From NCBI RefSeq assembly GCF_000005505.3, contig NC_016134.3, forward strand, positions 3,906,001-3,970,000: 64,000 nucleotides of DNA, given 5' to 3'. Positions 35,314 to 46,426 of this stretch are shown here, one piece after another; position 1 is the first letter of the stretch, and the number at the start of each line of letters is the position of its first letter. Under the pieces are notes generated by a model, which saw only the letters and a program-made list of their open reading frames with translations, was not told where the DNA came from and searched no databases. The stretch comes from Brachypodium distachyon. Taxonomy: Eukaryota; Streptophyta; Magnoliopsida; Poales; Poaceae. Both the position numbers and the translations under genes were made by a program.

Positions 35314-36141
35314 GTTAGTGCATGCGCAGTCGCATGTGGGATAAAAAGGGGAAAGGTTGTATGGTTTAAGCTGTCCTGATTATACTCCTGTTTTACCACA
35401 AGAGAGTTAGGGAGCTTAGCTGGTGTTGGTGCCGATACATATGTGATGTAATGGATGTAGTGCAAAGTCTGGGGATTCTGTCTTAGATTTTAATTTTGTT
35501 CAGTTACAGTGTGATCTGAAAAAAAAAAGTAATATGATTTAAACTCCAATGCTAGTGCTCGAGGAAATCCTGAAGGACGGTCACATGAGACTGCTGCATA
35601 CAATACTGCTGTTAGGTTTTTCTTTCTGAACCTGGAATTCCATTAGCTAAATTTCACAGGCTTTCTCATTAAATTTGACCAACTTTGTCACTAAAATTTC
35701 GCTCCCGCAACATTTGATATCTAAAAAACCCAGAAAAAAGAAGGCGAATCTACACTTCTTTTACTGGCGTTGCTCAATTTAGATGCTTTGTACTGTGTTT
35801 CTCAAAATAATTTACCCCGTAGATGGTTTGATTCGTCAAATTTTCATGGACTTGACGTGACCCCCATTCACAGAGAATAATGGATAAATCAGTTCCACCC
35901 TAATGAAAAACCAACTCGGGATGTCTTGCACCAAATCTTCACAGCAATGACTTTAAACTGCCACATTCCAAGTTTCAAAAATTGTCTATATTTTGAATTT
36001 GCATTCAGAGAGGTGTTGCTTTCAGAATGGTAAGCTGGTCACTCTGTACTAAACCCTGTAAACCTCCAGAAGAGAGAAGACGCCACACCACTCTCCCCAA
36101 ATTGTTTTGTCTGAATTGCTTGCGGCGCGCAGCCGAAGCAG
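35314..36141. other. SAR1 3' UTR and PPR upstream region
   Basis: The likely SAR1 3' UTR reaches about 35530 (ending near an A-run). The rest is AT-rich with no clear TATA box close to the PPR start. Confidence 0.5.
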
Positions 36142-38196
36142 ATGGCAAGCAGGAGCCGCCCCGATCTCCTGCTCCGCCGCGGCGCCAATCTCTCAGCCCG
36201 AACCCCGCCGAGGTCCAACCTCTCCACCGGCTCCGGCCGGAGTCCTGTCGAGCCCGCCTGCCCGGCCCGCGCGGCGTCGATCCTGGCCGAAGAGGACTGG
36301 TTCCCGCGGCTCAACTCGGAGTTCGCCGCCGCGATGCCGCGCCTGGGCCCGCGCTTCGTGGTCCGCGTCCTGCGCGGCGCCGCGCCGCTCGACCCACACC
36401 TCTGCGTGCGCCTCTACGTCTGGGCGTCGCGCTTCGGCGCCCACTTCGCGCGGGACGCCTCGGTGCGGCGGGCCCTGGAGGACGCGCTGTGGCGGCGCGG
36501 GCCGGCGGTGCTGTCTGCCGCGCTGGTGGCGGAGGTCAGGGGCTGCGGATGCGAGGTCTCCGAGGAGCTGCTCCGCGCCCTTATCGCCAGCTGGGGAAGG
36601 CTGGGCCTTGCTCAGTACGCGCACGAGGTGTTCGTGCAAATGCCGCGCCTCGGGCTGAGGCCCAGCACCGCGGTGTACAATGCCCTGATCGTGGCGTCCG
36701 TGAGGGCCGGGGCTGTCGACACCGCGTACCTCAGGTTCCAGCAGATGCCCGCGGATGGGTGCCAGCCGGACTGCTTCACCTACAACACACTCGTTCACGG
36801 GGTCTGTCAGCGTGGGATCATTGACGAGGCGCTCCGGCTTGTGAGGCAGATGGAGGGCGCTGGGATCAGGCCAAATGTGTTCACGTACACGATGCTGGTT
36901 GATGGGTTCTGCAATGCAGGCAGGCCAGAGGACGCGGTTCATGTGTTCGATACGATGAAGGAGAAGGGTGTGTCGCCAAATGAGGCCTCATACAGGACGC
37001 TGGTTCATGGTGCATTCCGGTGTTTGGGGAGACACAAGGCCTATGTGATGTTGACTGAGTGGCTAGGACGCGAGCCACCTCCGCACCACAGTGCATGGCA
37101 ATGTATGCTGTATTGCTTATCGAAGAACGAGATGGCCAAAGAGGTAGTTGAGGTCACGAAGAAGATGAACAGCAGGGGCTATCTCCTTGACAATGCAATA
37201 TTTGGAATTGTGGTCTCTTGTGCCGTGAAGTGTCTGGAGTTGAGTGATTTGTGTGGGTTGCTTGATGATTTCGTAAAGAAAGGTGGAAATCCTGGATTTG
37301 ATGTCTATATCATGGTCATCAAATCCTTACTGGGCTGCAAAAGTTCTTCAAAGGCGAATCACTATTTAAAGCGTATGGTTTTGGATGGGCTCTTGTCTGG
37401 TGTGACATCTTATAACATGGTGATAGATTGTTTTGTCAAAGCAGGTGCAGTGGATAAGGCAGCGGAGATTATAAAAGAGATGCGAGAGAAAGGTGTCCTT
37501 CCAAACCTTGTCACGTTTAATACACTGATAAGTGGTTATTCAAAGTTAGGGAATGTACATAATGCAAAGGCTGTTCTTAAGATGCTTATGGAGCATGGCC
37601 TGATTCCAGATATCATTACATTTACCTCTCTGATCAATGGCCTGTGTCACACCCATCAACTGGATGATGCGTTTGATTGCTTCAATGAGATGGCAGAGTG
37701 GGGCGTTAGACCGAATGCTCATACTTACAATGTACTAATGCATGCACTTTGTTCAGCTGGACATGTTAACAAGGCCATTGATCTTCTTAATAAAATGAAA
37801 AAAGATGGCATTACTCCCGATGCATATTCCTTCAATGCTCCCATTTTGAGTTTCTGCAGAATGAAGAAAGTAGATAAAGCTCGGAATATTTTTAATGCAA
37901 TGTTGAGATTAGGTGTGGTTCCAGACAACTACACATATAATAGCCTGATTAAAGCACTCTGTGATGAAAGAAGAATTGATGAGGCCAAAGAAATTCTACT
38001 TTTGATGGAGTCCAGTGGCAGTAGTGCGACCACTCATCACACGCATTTGCCAATTGTTTCTGCACTTACTAAAACAGGTCAGTTCAGCAAGGCAGGACAG
38101 TTGATGAACAAATACAACAGAAGAAATGTTCAGTTGAGTTGTGGTTCTAATCGTACCATAGAGTCTAAAATTGATCTCCGCGTTGTCAATGTGTGA
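36142..38196 (+). CDS. P-class pentatricopeptide repeat (PPR) protein
   Basis: A single-exon 684-residue protein starting MASRSRPDLLLRRGANLSAR. The N-terminal 60 residues are Arg/Ser-rich with almost no acidic residues until EEDWFP, typical of a mitochondrial or plastid transit peptide. From about residue 150 there is a chain of roughly a dozen 35-residue PPR motifs, for example VYNALIVASVRAGAVDTAYL, CFTYNTLVHGVCQRGIIDEA, TFNTLISGYSKLGNVHNAKA and TYNSLIKALCDERRIDEAKE. No E or DYW editing domain follows, so it is P-class, binding organellar RNA for processing, stability or translation. The first 1 kb is very GC-rich and the rest is not, a gradient common in grass genes. The target RNA is unknown. 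Confidence 0.95.
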   Translation: MASRSRPDLLLRRGANLSARTPPRSNLSTGSGRSPVEPACPARAASILAEEDWFPRLNSEFAAAMPRLGPRFVVRVLRGAAPLDPHLCVRLYVWASRFGAHFARDASVRRALEDALWRRGPAVLSAALVAEVRGCGCEVSEELLRALIASWGRLGLAQYAHEVFVQMPRLGLRPSTAVYNALIVASVRAGAVDTAYLRFQQMPADGCQPDCFTYNTLVHGVCQRGIIDEALRLVRQMEGAGIRPNVFTYTMLVDGFCNAGRPEDAVHVFDTMKEKGVSPNEASYRTLVHGAFRCLGRHKAYVMLTEWLGREPPPHHSAWQCMLYCLSKNEMAKEVVEVTKKMNSRGYLLDNAIFGIVVSCAVKCLELSDLCGLLDDFVKKGGNPGFDVYIMVIKSLLGCKSSSKANHYLKRMVLDGLLSGVTSYNMVIDCFVKAGAVDKAAEIIKEMREKGVLPNLVTFNTLISGYSKLGNVHNAKAVLKMLMEHGLIPDIITFTSLINGLCHTHQLDDAFDCFNEMAEWGVRPNAHTYNVLMHALCSAGHVNKAIDLLNKMKKDGITPDAYSFNAPILSFCRMKKVDKARNIFNAMLRLGVVPDNYTYNSLIKALCDERRIDEAKEILLLMESSGSSATTHHTHLPIVSALTKTGQFSKAGQLMNKYNRRNVQLSCGSNRTIESKIDLRVVNV

Positions 38197-40085
38197 ATTA
38201 TAATTTGGTATCTACATGTTATTTGGTACACAAATGATGCCCTCTCCTGTGGAGAATGGCATACGATAGCCTCAGCCAAAGATGCAGTAGGAGTAGGACA
38301 GCATCATTATCAACAACTGCTCCTCTAGATCTTATCTGGTAATGTTCTTTCTCAACTCTGTGTTTTCTTACTGAGCCACGCATGTCAATAGAACTCACTT
38401 CTCTATCTTAAATATTATTTGCAGATGGAAAAGCACTGAGACCTTCTAAACGCCTCGAATATTTTATGCTCATTGGCATGTATTGCATTCAGGATTGATA
38501 TGGATTTGTGCCTTTTCCGTCTAAAAACCTTTGCAGAAGAAGTGGGTATGTTTCTTCTATCTCTTTACATGTTGTTTTTTTTGAAAAAATTGCCTAAATG
38601 AAGTGATGAAGTTCATACAAAAATTTATAGCTGCTCTAAACTTGTGAATATGAGCTAAAACACCGCGAGCTAAGAACTCAAGTTCATGTACTTTTCTAAT
38701 CTTAATTTCTTTTTATTTCGAGTTCTATATGAGTATCAAGTAAAATGGATCAGAAAATTTAGTTTGAAACCGAGGGTAGGCAGAAAATAGCCACTTTAAG
38801 GAAATTCATGGATCACAAATTCACAATCTGTTGTCCAGTAGCACATTGCCAGTAAACATGGAACTCCAAGGGCAATATTTCTACAATTCTGTGGTGTTAA
38901 GAGTTGGTCACATGCAAATTTGGCCATGGAGACAATGATGCTTCTTGTGTACTGAAATTAGAACAGAAGGTGTATTCTGCCATTATGTGTTCTGCGAAAA
39001 GTTTTTTTTTGGCAACTACCTTTGCTTTGTCATATTCCGGATCTTGTGGTGGTCATATAAAAGACCCAGCCCATCAGCACTCAATTTTAGTTGCACTCAT
39101 TTGTCTCAACATCTCATTGAAGATTTACTCAAAATTCCCCTTTCTCATTATCTTTTGCAGCGCTCCTGACTTCGAAAAGGATTCTTATGCCTGTGTGTAA
39201 ATGCTGTTCTTTCAGGAAACAAACATCGCACACCATGTGAAAGCAAAAGGCGAGCTCCTTGAGACCTTTGAGTTGAGATCGCATCCCAATGCTCCTCGCC
39301 TGACTACGTTTTCTGGTCATGGGGGAATCTATTTTGTGAATTCTCAACAGTGGTCTAACTTGTGTTCAACCTGACGGGGCTATAGGCTTTGTTCTTGTTA
39401 ATGCCTGTCAAAGTTCAGGACTTGCCTCCTTGTGGTCTTGAGACCACAGCAACTGCTGTTGATCTGTGTGCCTTGGAGACGAAGAACCCCGGTTCACAGC
39501 GCCGCATGTTGTAGCCAGTTTGCTGCAGTTGTGCATATAGTTGCTGATATAAATCCATTCTACAATTGGACATGACTAAACATTGTAGAACAATTGAACA
39601 TGGCAGTGTAGATCCCTTGGCCCTGAGGCCGGCTGGTGATCATGACATAGTTTGTTTGAAAGCCTGGCCAGATGAGTGGCCTTTTTTGTTTTTCTTTCAG
39701 CACCTGAAGATGCGAGCTTCATTTTATTTCCACGTATTACTACAACATTTCAATTCCATCCACATACATATTCATTTCATTGAAATATATACAACATGGA
39801 AGATTGCTCTCTTGTCTCCTTCCACTGGTCTCCTCCGTCGACGAGCTCCATCAGGCGACGTCTACTTACAATACTGTCATATACAGGTGGAAGCTGCATG
39901 TGGTCTCTATTATGAATTGTTCAGTAAGGAGGTAGCCATGCTGGAAGCCACATGAGAACCTAAGTGGAGATTTTTCAATAAAGAGTAACCCATGTTAGAA
40001 GACACATGACAGCCTAGGTAGAGGCTTTTAATTTTTTATCGAACAACAAAAATTTCTTATGCCTTCTAGCATAACTTCCTCTCTC
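38197..40085. other. PPR 3' region and intergenic; ~58-bp doublet near 39930
   Basis: No gene is supported. A degenerate doublet (AGCCACATGAGAACCTAAGT then GACACATGACAGCCTAGGT) lies at about 39930-40035. The 38200-39400 stretch may be a long, partly spliced 3' UTR, but no signal proves it. Confidence 0.4.
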
Positions 40086-40490
40086 TCATTGAAAAGCCGC
40101 CTCGACCAGTTTACCAAAGGAAAATTTGAAACTATCAGCACAAACATATGATCTAAAGTATCGCTGATCCCGTGCTATATTATGTTTATGACAATCATGG
40201 AAATAAGCTAATGTTATTCTGACTTTCCCATTCATTTCAAATATCAACTTATTCATATATCTTATTTTTTTTATATCAAAAATCCATGCCATCTCATTAC
40301 CACAACCATTTTCATTTTTAAAATTGTCTTTTATGTCATTCCCGCAAATAACTACAACATCACAAAATCCATGAATATTTTTGTCAGCCAGTGCTATTAC
40401 ATTAAAGACCTTAGATTTGGTGGTCACATCACTTACCCCTAATTTCCTATTCCATCCATCCTGATTACATAGACCTGTTAACAAGTGCAT
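40086..40490 (-). CDS. hypothetical protein fragment
   Basis: A 134-residue open frame beginning MHLLTGLCNQDGWNRKLGV, with DVVVICGNDIKDNF, ending KFSFGKLVEAAFQ. The composition is protein-like (few rare runs, good hydrophobic periodicity), unlike its AT-rich surroundings, but no family is recognised. Its first 20 codons are repeated at about 54318-54352, where the following codons diverge. It may be a terminal exon of a decayed gene. Low certainty that it is expressed. Confidence 0.3.
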   Translation of the reverse strand: MHLLTGLCNQDGWNRKLGVSDVTTKSKVFNVIALADKNIHGFCDVVVICGNDIKDNFKNENGCGNEMAWIFDIKKIRYMNKLIFEMNGKVRITLAYFHDCHKHNIARDQRYFRSYVCADSFKFSFGKLVEAAFQ

Positions 40491-41096
40491 TGACTACCAA
40501 ATCAGACTAGATTCAAAGAAGTTTGAAGCTGAATGAACCTAACATTAACATCCGATAGAAGAAAGTGAGAAAAACTGTCTGTCTCCTCTAGAGATAATGA
40601 AAGTAAAGAGCGAAGAGGCAAAAACAAAAGTCTCAAGTTCAGTTCAGTCAGACAAGCAAGTTCAGTCACTCAGACAGGCAGTGTTGATGTTCTAGCATGC
40701 ATATAACCATCATATCAAGTCACAGAGAAGATTAGAAAAAAAAATGTTCTCGTATTGTTTAGATCGAGATAGATCAAAGCATTTCCCTCATTGTGCTGGT
40801 GAACTTGAGAGGTAGAAAGTGTAACACGTCCAGTCGAATTTCATTAACAAACACACCCCTCGTCGATTCTCGAAGTGCTAATAAGTTCACAAACTTGTTC
40901 ATACAAGCAGATAGCTAAGCTCATTTTGATCTGTCATGAAGCTATTTCAAAATTTTGCAGAGATTCTTCACATAGAATAGTTAGATATGCATCTTTCTTG
41001 GAACCAATAATGAGACTACACCACTTCTCTTGCAGGAAACCTTTTGCTAAATCATTTGGCCGGTAAACTACAAGTAAACTAACAAAGCTTAGCTAA
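40435..41096 (+). repeat. direct duplication, copy 1 of 2
   Basis: Matches 54310-54815 in the same orientation. Shared blocks are TTTCCTATTCCRTCCAT, ACCTGTTAACAA, GACTACCAAATCAGACYAGA, CTTTCTTGGAACCRATAAT and AGATCATTTGGCCGSYAAAC-like sequence. Indels of 130-290 bp separate the copies. About 13 kb, including the MULE, lies between them. Confidence 0.8.
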
Positions 41097-41295
41097 GGGA
41101 AGTAAACTACCATGAGCCACCCAATTTTTCTTGTGCCGGACGAGGAAGTTCAGCATAGACACCTTGAATTCTCTCATCCAGAATGCGTTCTGGAATGCAA
41201 AAAAGTTTGTTATTGACATTATTTCTTGACATTTCACAGCAGTTAAAATGGGGCTGAAATGTACTAACTGAAGTGTTAACGTTTCAAAATAAGTG

Positions 41296-42201
41296 TTAAC
41301 GGAACAAAGGAAATTTCACAGCAATAAGGAGCACCACAAGAGCAACTTGGAGCCATATTCCTTTAGCAACCATTGAAGTCTCCTGGTTCTTCTTGATAAT
41401 GTTTGTATTAGTCTTTACCTCTAATATATTGTTCGATATTACTGTAACATTTCTATCCAAAGTATGCACTTGTTCTTTCAACTCATTGACTTATGGTAGG
41501 GTGGCAAATTCCACATCTGAAAACAAATTCAACAATCATTAAACTATATCTAAGACATTAAAGTATTGACAAAATGTAAAGCTACAACCTTTGGGCACTT
41601 TGTTAAGCAAGTAGTCATACTCATTGTGCACCTCTTGTAAGTCTTACTTTGTAGCAAAGCTATGAGAAATGGAAGCTTGATTACAATGAGCTGCTTCACT
41701 TGGAAATTGATGTCCCGAACCTGTGACGAAAGATCCATTACCAGGAGTTTCTACAGTTGGAGCTCCCACTCCCCTAGAAGCTATGAATGAAGAATGAAGA
41801 ACTAATACAAGGAGCTATATGAAGGAAGATCTAATACCAAGTGCTGGCACACTTCTATTAAGTGCAGCAGTGTTGGTCGGTGACAAAGACCAGTTGCGGG
41901 TTATTCGTTCTTCAAATGCAGCACATGGTGGTGTACATGGAACAACATCAGTATGTCCTACTAATTTTATCTGAGAATACTAGAACTCATTTCTGATGAA
42001 GTCGCAAGTGGACGTATTGCAAAATGTGTGGAAGAAACAAAGAGAAGAAAAAAAAATGCTTAAGAAAACAGCACTAACATGTTGCATGTTTCTATCACAC
42101 TTGTTGTAGACTAATTTATCTTCACGAGAAGTAAACTTAAACAACTGTCGACCACAATAGCACCTCAACAATGGCAATGGCAAATCTCTCCTAGGATGCA
42201 T
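41296..42201 (-). pseudogene. GRF-type zinc-finger-like gene with C-terminal membrane anchor, probably decayed
   Basis: The first exon starts at 42201: MHPRRDLPLPLLRCYCGRQL, then FTSREDKLVYNKCDRN, the N-terminal part of a GRF-like zinc finger (CxCG, later Cys). The last exon (about 41481-41296) reads EQVHTLDRNVTVISNNILEV, a coiled coil, and ends with a hydrophobic segment IWLQVALVVLLIAVKFPLF. This order (GRF finger, coiled coil, C-terminal membrane helix) is seen in many small transposon-associated genes of grasses. Middle exons could not be rebuilt: the segment at 41550-41830 holds short frames with stops. Confidence 0.45.
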
Positions 42202-42249
42202 CTTGGTATTTGAAAAACGTGATGAGACGGTTACCTAAAACAGTGATGT

Positions 42250-42560
42250 CCTACCAAGGACTCAGGGACATGACTCGGGTGAACGCCGAAGAGTTGATGC
42301 TGCGCCTCCTCCTACTCCTCCTCCTCGCTCCCCTCCTCTGGCTCCGGCGTCGGCTCGCGGCGGCGCATGGCGGCACGGGAGGACTCGGCCTCCTCCCGGC
42401 AGGCTGTGTGTGCGACGCCGCCCCAGCAGCCGCGTCCTCCAAAGGGCACGAGCCCCGTCGCCTATGCCGCCACCAACGCCGCTTCCTTGCGAAGGTACTC
42501 CTGGTACTTCCGCTCGGCAAAGGCGCTGAGGTTGCGGTGCTTCTCCCATTTCTTGGCGCC
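42250..42560 (-). pseudogene. decayed coding fragment with two in-frame TAG codons
   Basis: On the minus strand one frame reads EKHRNLSAFAERKYQEYLRK, EAALVAA, TAG, ATGLVPFGGRGCWGGVAHTA, then MRRREPTPEPEEGSEEEE, TAG, EEAQHQLFGVHPSHVPESLV. The consistent coding look on both sides of the two stops argues for a gene lost by nonsense mutation. The family is unknown. It lies directly upstream of the GRF-like gene and may have been its first exon. Confidence 0.4.
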
Positions 42561-43038
42561 GCGCCGATGCTCCGCCGCCGGCCTGCCTCATTGTCTTCGA
42601 CCGCCCCGCGATTGACCTCCGCTATGGTTTCCCCTACCGCGCGGGAAGAGGGTCCGGCGAGCGTTGGACTGGACCATTTCGGCTAGCGGAGGGGACGGAA
42701 GCGCCGCCAGAGTTGGGGAAGAAGAGGAAGCGCGGCTGATTTGGGCGGCGGGCTAGGGTTTGCCGGCGGATTAAACGTTTTTCCGGGCCGGGCCAGTTTT
42801 TTGCAAAGGGAGTTCGGATCGCTAGTTTTGGGTATCCGCTAGAGATGATCTAAATGTATGAAAATCACACATTTTACCGTTCAATCTAATGATAATTTTC
42901 TGGCAGTAACTAATGAAAACATAATAGAGTAATAGATACAAATAACTGACTACTCATAGTAATTTGGCTACTAATACCAACTTAACGATAACAAAGTAAG
43001 ATCAGATATTAAAAACATCCCATGTCAAGTGGTACACT

Positions 43039-43302
43039 TCACTTCACTTTCCGGTCTCCTCCGGGAGTCGGGACAGGTGCCTCATGTTGCCGCTTACCAA
43101 AATGTTCTTCGTAGTCTGAATCACACTCAGACTCACTGATCCATTCATAGTAAGGACGTCTTGTACGACCAACAACTGCAGGTAGAGGCTTTGGCGGCAT
43201 AGCTCTGTGTGCATCGATGGTGTTAAAGACAACTTTCTCTTTTTCCTCAACTGCTGACACAACCTCAGATGGTAAGTCAGGATGCACCCTCGCAATTGTC
43301 AT
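43039..43302 (-). CDS. hypothetical acidic/basic protein fragment
   Basis: An 87-residue open frame starting MTIARVHPDLPSEVVSAVEE, then MPPKPLPAVVGRTRRPYYEW and ISESECDSDYEEHFGKRQHE. An in-frame TAG lies a short distance upstream of this start. It looks like a real C-terminal exon, but no domain is recognised and no neighbouring exon could be joined. Confidence 0.35.
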   Translation of the reverse strand: MTIARVHPDLPSEVVSAVEEKEKVVFNTIDAHRAMPPKPLPAVVGRTRRPYYEWISESECDSDYEEHFGKRQHEAPVPTPGGDRKVK

Positions 43303-44691
43303 GTTGTTTTCTAATGATGCCTCCTACACTGCTGCTTCTTGTTGCTGCATTACACATCAAGCATATGAAAGAATTACACAAAATACATATGCTTTGTTGA
43401 CTGAACGGAATAAGAAACTCAAACAAAAAATTAATAACTCAGGGTCTTGGTTTAGAGCTAAACATCAAAAATTTCACAACTACGAACAATTTTTGCATGC
43501 TTTTTTAATTACAGAAGTACTGATATCCAGCCAACATGATACAGTTGTATTATACTACATTGCAATGATAAAACTGTACAATTCCAAATCATCAGTCAAT
43601 TATATCAGCCCAGAGGCAACATAAAAGACATGTGAGGTTTAGGTCCACCGGGCAGTGATACAGGACGGGAGAGCAAAATGAAAATGCAAAATAAACTGCA
43701 CTGCTTAATTAGCCGTACATACTGAAAGTGCACACCTTTCCTAGTACAATTCAATTCCTTTGCATAGACTCGGCAAATCCGGATGCTTCCCACCACTGAA
43801 TTTGTTGATTTTTTACATGTACAATTCGCTTCCATGCTAGTTCGGAGGGTTAAACTAGTATAGCATATAGAGATTTAGGCAACGAAGTTCACTTGCCAAC
43901 CAATCATGTTTTGTTGTTGGTCTAATGTGTCATCCAGGCTACTCGATGAGTGGTTGCGTTCTACCAGCGTGGTTTGCACGCTGTAATAGTAAGACTTCTG
44001 TGTGTATGTAAGACAGATAACCTGGTAATCTTTCATGATTAAACTAAGTATTTCCACCGGAAGGATCTAATTTAAACGTCCGACGCAGCATCATACAATC
44101 CGAACCCTACCATGATCACAGCCCACGGCATCCGACGCGGCAAGGCGCGTTTAGTCGTCTAGTTAGTTAGTATTGATGTTTTGTGTGAAAATAAGGCCGG
44201 TATGGCCTCGCTTGTATGCTGGTATAAATCAAATCAAATCTGAGATGGTCAGAGCGCGCGTACCGTGGGCAGTACTCCCTTCTCTCGAAGGATGAGGTGT
44301 AGGACCTGCGCAGCGTGCCAGCGTCATGTACGGCGTGCCCTGAATCGACCGCAAAAAGATACATAATAAGTCATCCCTAATAAGTATTTACTAACAGTAA
44401 GGGGTGGGCATTGGCAACCCATCAGCTAGCTCATGTTTCTCTTTGAGTTTAAGTTGGCATATGTTAATTTATCTAATTTAATTGTTCAATAGACTGCTCG
44501 CTTTTTGCTTTTACATATGCAGATTCATATTGTCTAATGTGCTTACCACGACTTCGCTAGGATTTTCGATTATGGTATACACGACGTTATCGTTAAAGTC
44601 TGCCAAGAAAATCCGTTTTGAAGTACAAACAAAAACAGTATATACGTTTTTATTATACGTCAGGGCATGCATATTAATGAAATCAATAGCA
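43303..44691. other. intergenic, nothing recognised
   Basis: AT-rich sequence with scattered short open frames lacking similarity to known domains. Confidence 0.4.
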
Positions 44692-44771
44692 CTCCCTCCG
44701 TTCCTAAATTCTTATCGCTGTTTAGTTCAAATTTGTATTAAAACAGCGACAAGAATTTAAAACCGAGATAG
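44692..44771. mobile_element. short Stowaway-type MITE (80 bp)
   Basis: CTCCCTCCGTTCCTAAATTC at the left pairs with GAATTTAAAACCGAGATAG at the right. TA follows the right end (44772-44773). An internal inverted repeat (ATCGCTGTTT/AAACAGCGAC) makes it almost a perfect hairpin. Confidence 0.85.
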
Positions 44772-44912
44772 TATATACCAATATACAATTTATCTTCATG
44801 ACCTTTAAATCTCTAACCTTTTGAAGATAAAATTTATGTGTATTAAAACCTTGATGGATCTTTCGAAAATACAAAGCATTCCCGTCCAATATCTGCCGAG
44901 GGTCTACATCTA

Positions 44913-45065
44913 GCTATTTTTTTAAATAATACCATTTTTTTAATCATTTTCAAAAATAATACGTGTTTTTCAAAAAATTCAAAAATAATACGGCCTCGGC
45001 CTCGCCCAGGCCGAATGGACCCAGTCAGCCTGGCCCAAGCCGATTAGGCCCAGGCCGACTGAAGC
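44913..45065 (+). repeat. left terminal inverted repeat of MULE
   Basis: Pairs with 53665-53816. The outer 70 bp are A/T-rich; the inner part is built of GGCCGA/TCGGCC words. A plus-strand open frame from here (MFFKKFKNN...) and its counterpart at the other end are by-products of the repeat, not genes. Confidence 0.92.
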
Positions 45066-45120
45066 CTAGTTGGCTTCGCCGAGGCCGACTGGCGCAGTCG
45101 GTTTCGGCCAGGCCGATTGG

Positions 45121-45458
45121 AAGTAATTCGGTCCATTTTTTGTTTCGGATCCTTGCGGTCTTTTGAACTAAAAGACTCGACAACTTGGATAAAAGTAACA
45201 CGCCGAATCCGATTGGAAGTAATTAGGCTTCGCCGTTAGTTCGTTGCATGATCAACGCATACACGGCCAAGGCCCAATTTTTTGTCTTGAATCCTTGCAG
45301 TTTTTTGAACTAAAAGACTTGACAACTTGGATAAAGAGTAACATACATCGATAATGTGCTGGACAATTTTTGTGTCGATTCTTTGCGGTTTGTTTGAACT
45401 GAAAGACTTGACAGTTGGATAAATTTGGATAAATTAATATACATCGATAATGTGCTGG
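45121..45458. repeat. three ~95-bp subterminal repeats of MULE
   Basis: Three imperfect units share CTTGCGGTYTTTTGAACTAAA-like sequence, AGACTTGACAACTTGGATAAA and, in the last two, ACATCGATAATGTGCTGG. They lie just inside the left terminal repeat, where MULE subterminal transposase-binding repeats are expected. Confidence 0.7.
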
Positions 45459-45550
45459 TTACGGAACCAAGGCACGACTAAATTAACATACATTGATAAT
45501 ACCGCAATTGGACATAATTAAAGATAGCAAATATATTTGAAACACAAGCA

Positions 45551-46212
45551 CTACTGAGCCCACTTAGGCCATTTTCTGCTCGTATCGCCACGTTCTTCTG
45601 TCGCCTTTGCCACGGCGGCCATTTCTCTTTGCCTCTCCCTTTCTGCCTCACGAGCATCCTTGCGCCTTCGTTCCTCCTCTTGCATCTCAAGCACTTTCTT
45701 CCTGTTTTTCCTTAGTGCTTCGTCAATCCAACGACGTTGTTCCTCCCTATGCTCTTTCCGCTCTCCCTCTTGCTCCTCTTTCTCCTGGGCTGCAGCTTTT
45801 TCCGCACGCTCCTCCGTGTGGAAACGCCGCCATGCATTTCGGGACCTTGTTTTGATCTCTTCCACCGTCCAATCCGGCATCTCCGTGTCAATCCAACGAT
45901 ACCACATGCATAGGGCGGAGGAGATTACAAAAAAGACTACCGTTACAAATCTAATATGACACAGAAAACATGTTTTAGAACACCTAAATGTGCTTACCGG
46001 AGGCTTGTCGTACGGCGAAACCGGGACAGGTGGTTCATACTCATAGTTCGTGCACATGAAAACCTCATGCCCAGTTTATCTGAAAAATCTGTCACCTCCT
46101 TCACCTTGCATAGATTGCCGCACCAACACCTGAGATGTTCCACCCCCCGAGGCAACATCGCATCTTTCATCCTCCTCGGCCTCTCGCCCTGGTCGGAGCA
46201 AGGCATGCTCAT
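45551..46212 (-). pseudogene. MULE cargo: GRF-zinc-finger/coiled-coil protein, frameshifted
   Basis: Exon 1 begins at 46212 or slightly upstream and contains RCWCGNLCKVKEVTDF, the start of a GRF-like zinc finger. The frame then slips by one base near 46058, where the following frame supplies MCTNYEYEPPVPVSPYDKPP. A GTAAGC donor follows at about 46001. The next exon reads WIDTEMPDWTVEEIKTRSRN and then a long charged coiled coil (EERAEKAAAQEKEEQEGERK; RRRKDAREAERERQ), ending SRKWPKWAQ. This order recurs in grass transposon-associated proteins. The missing base may be decay or a sequence error. A TATA box lies upstream on this strand. Confidence 0.65.
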
Positions 46213-46280
46213 TGGGGGACACTGGAATATTGGAAAAAACAGTAGTGAGAAGGATGCTTGGATGACTACCGGAAATGAGG

Positions 46281-46380
46281 TATTTATAGGCTCTCAAACT
46301 CATTTTCCCGCCACCGTTTCCCGCCTGGTTCTCCCGCCACCATTTTTCCCGTCTATTTGTATCTTCTGTAACTATAAAAG
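46281..46380. promoter_or_regulatory. divergent promoter with two TATA boxes inside MULE
   Basis: TATAAATA on the minus strand (46281-46288) faces the GRF/coiled-coil gene about 70 bp away. CTATAAAAG on the plus strand (46372-46380) lies about 47 bp before the Ser/Lys-rich gene. The 85 bp between the boxes include three CCCGCCACCRTTT-like repeats. Confidence 0.7.
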
Positions 46381-46426
46381 ACCGTCCATGGTATTGAAGT
46401 GTAGTCTCACCATTTCGTCTGGGAAG

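Noticed and set aside
36027..36824. 265-codon plus-strand frame and 249-codon minus-strand frame over the PPR gene
   Set aside because: GC-rich shadows; the PPR motifs lie only in the frame starting at 36142.
44963..45166. open frame at the MULE left end with a counterpart at 53352-53765
   Set aside because: Both are translations of the terminal inverted repeats, not genes.
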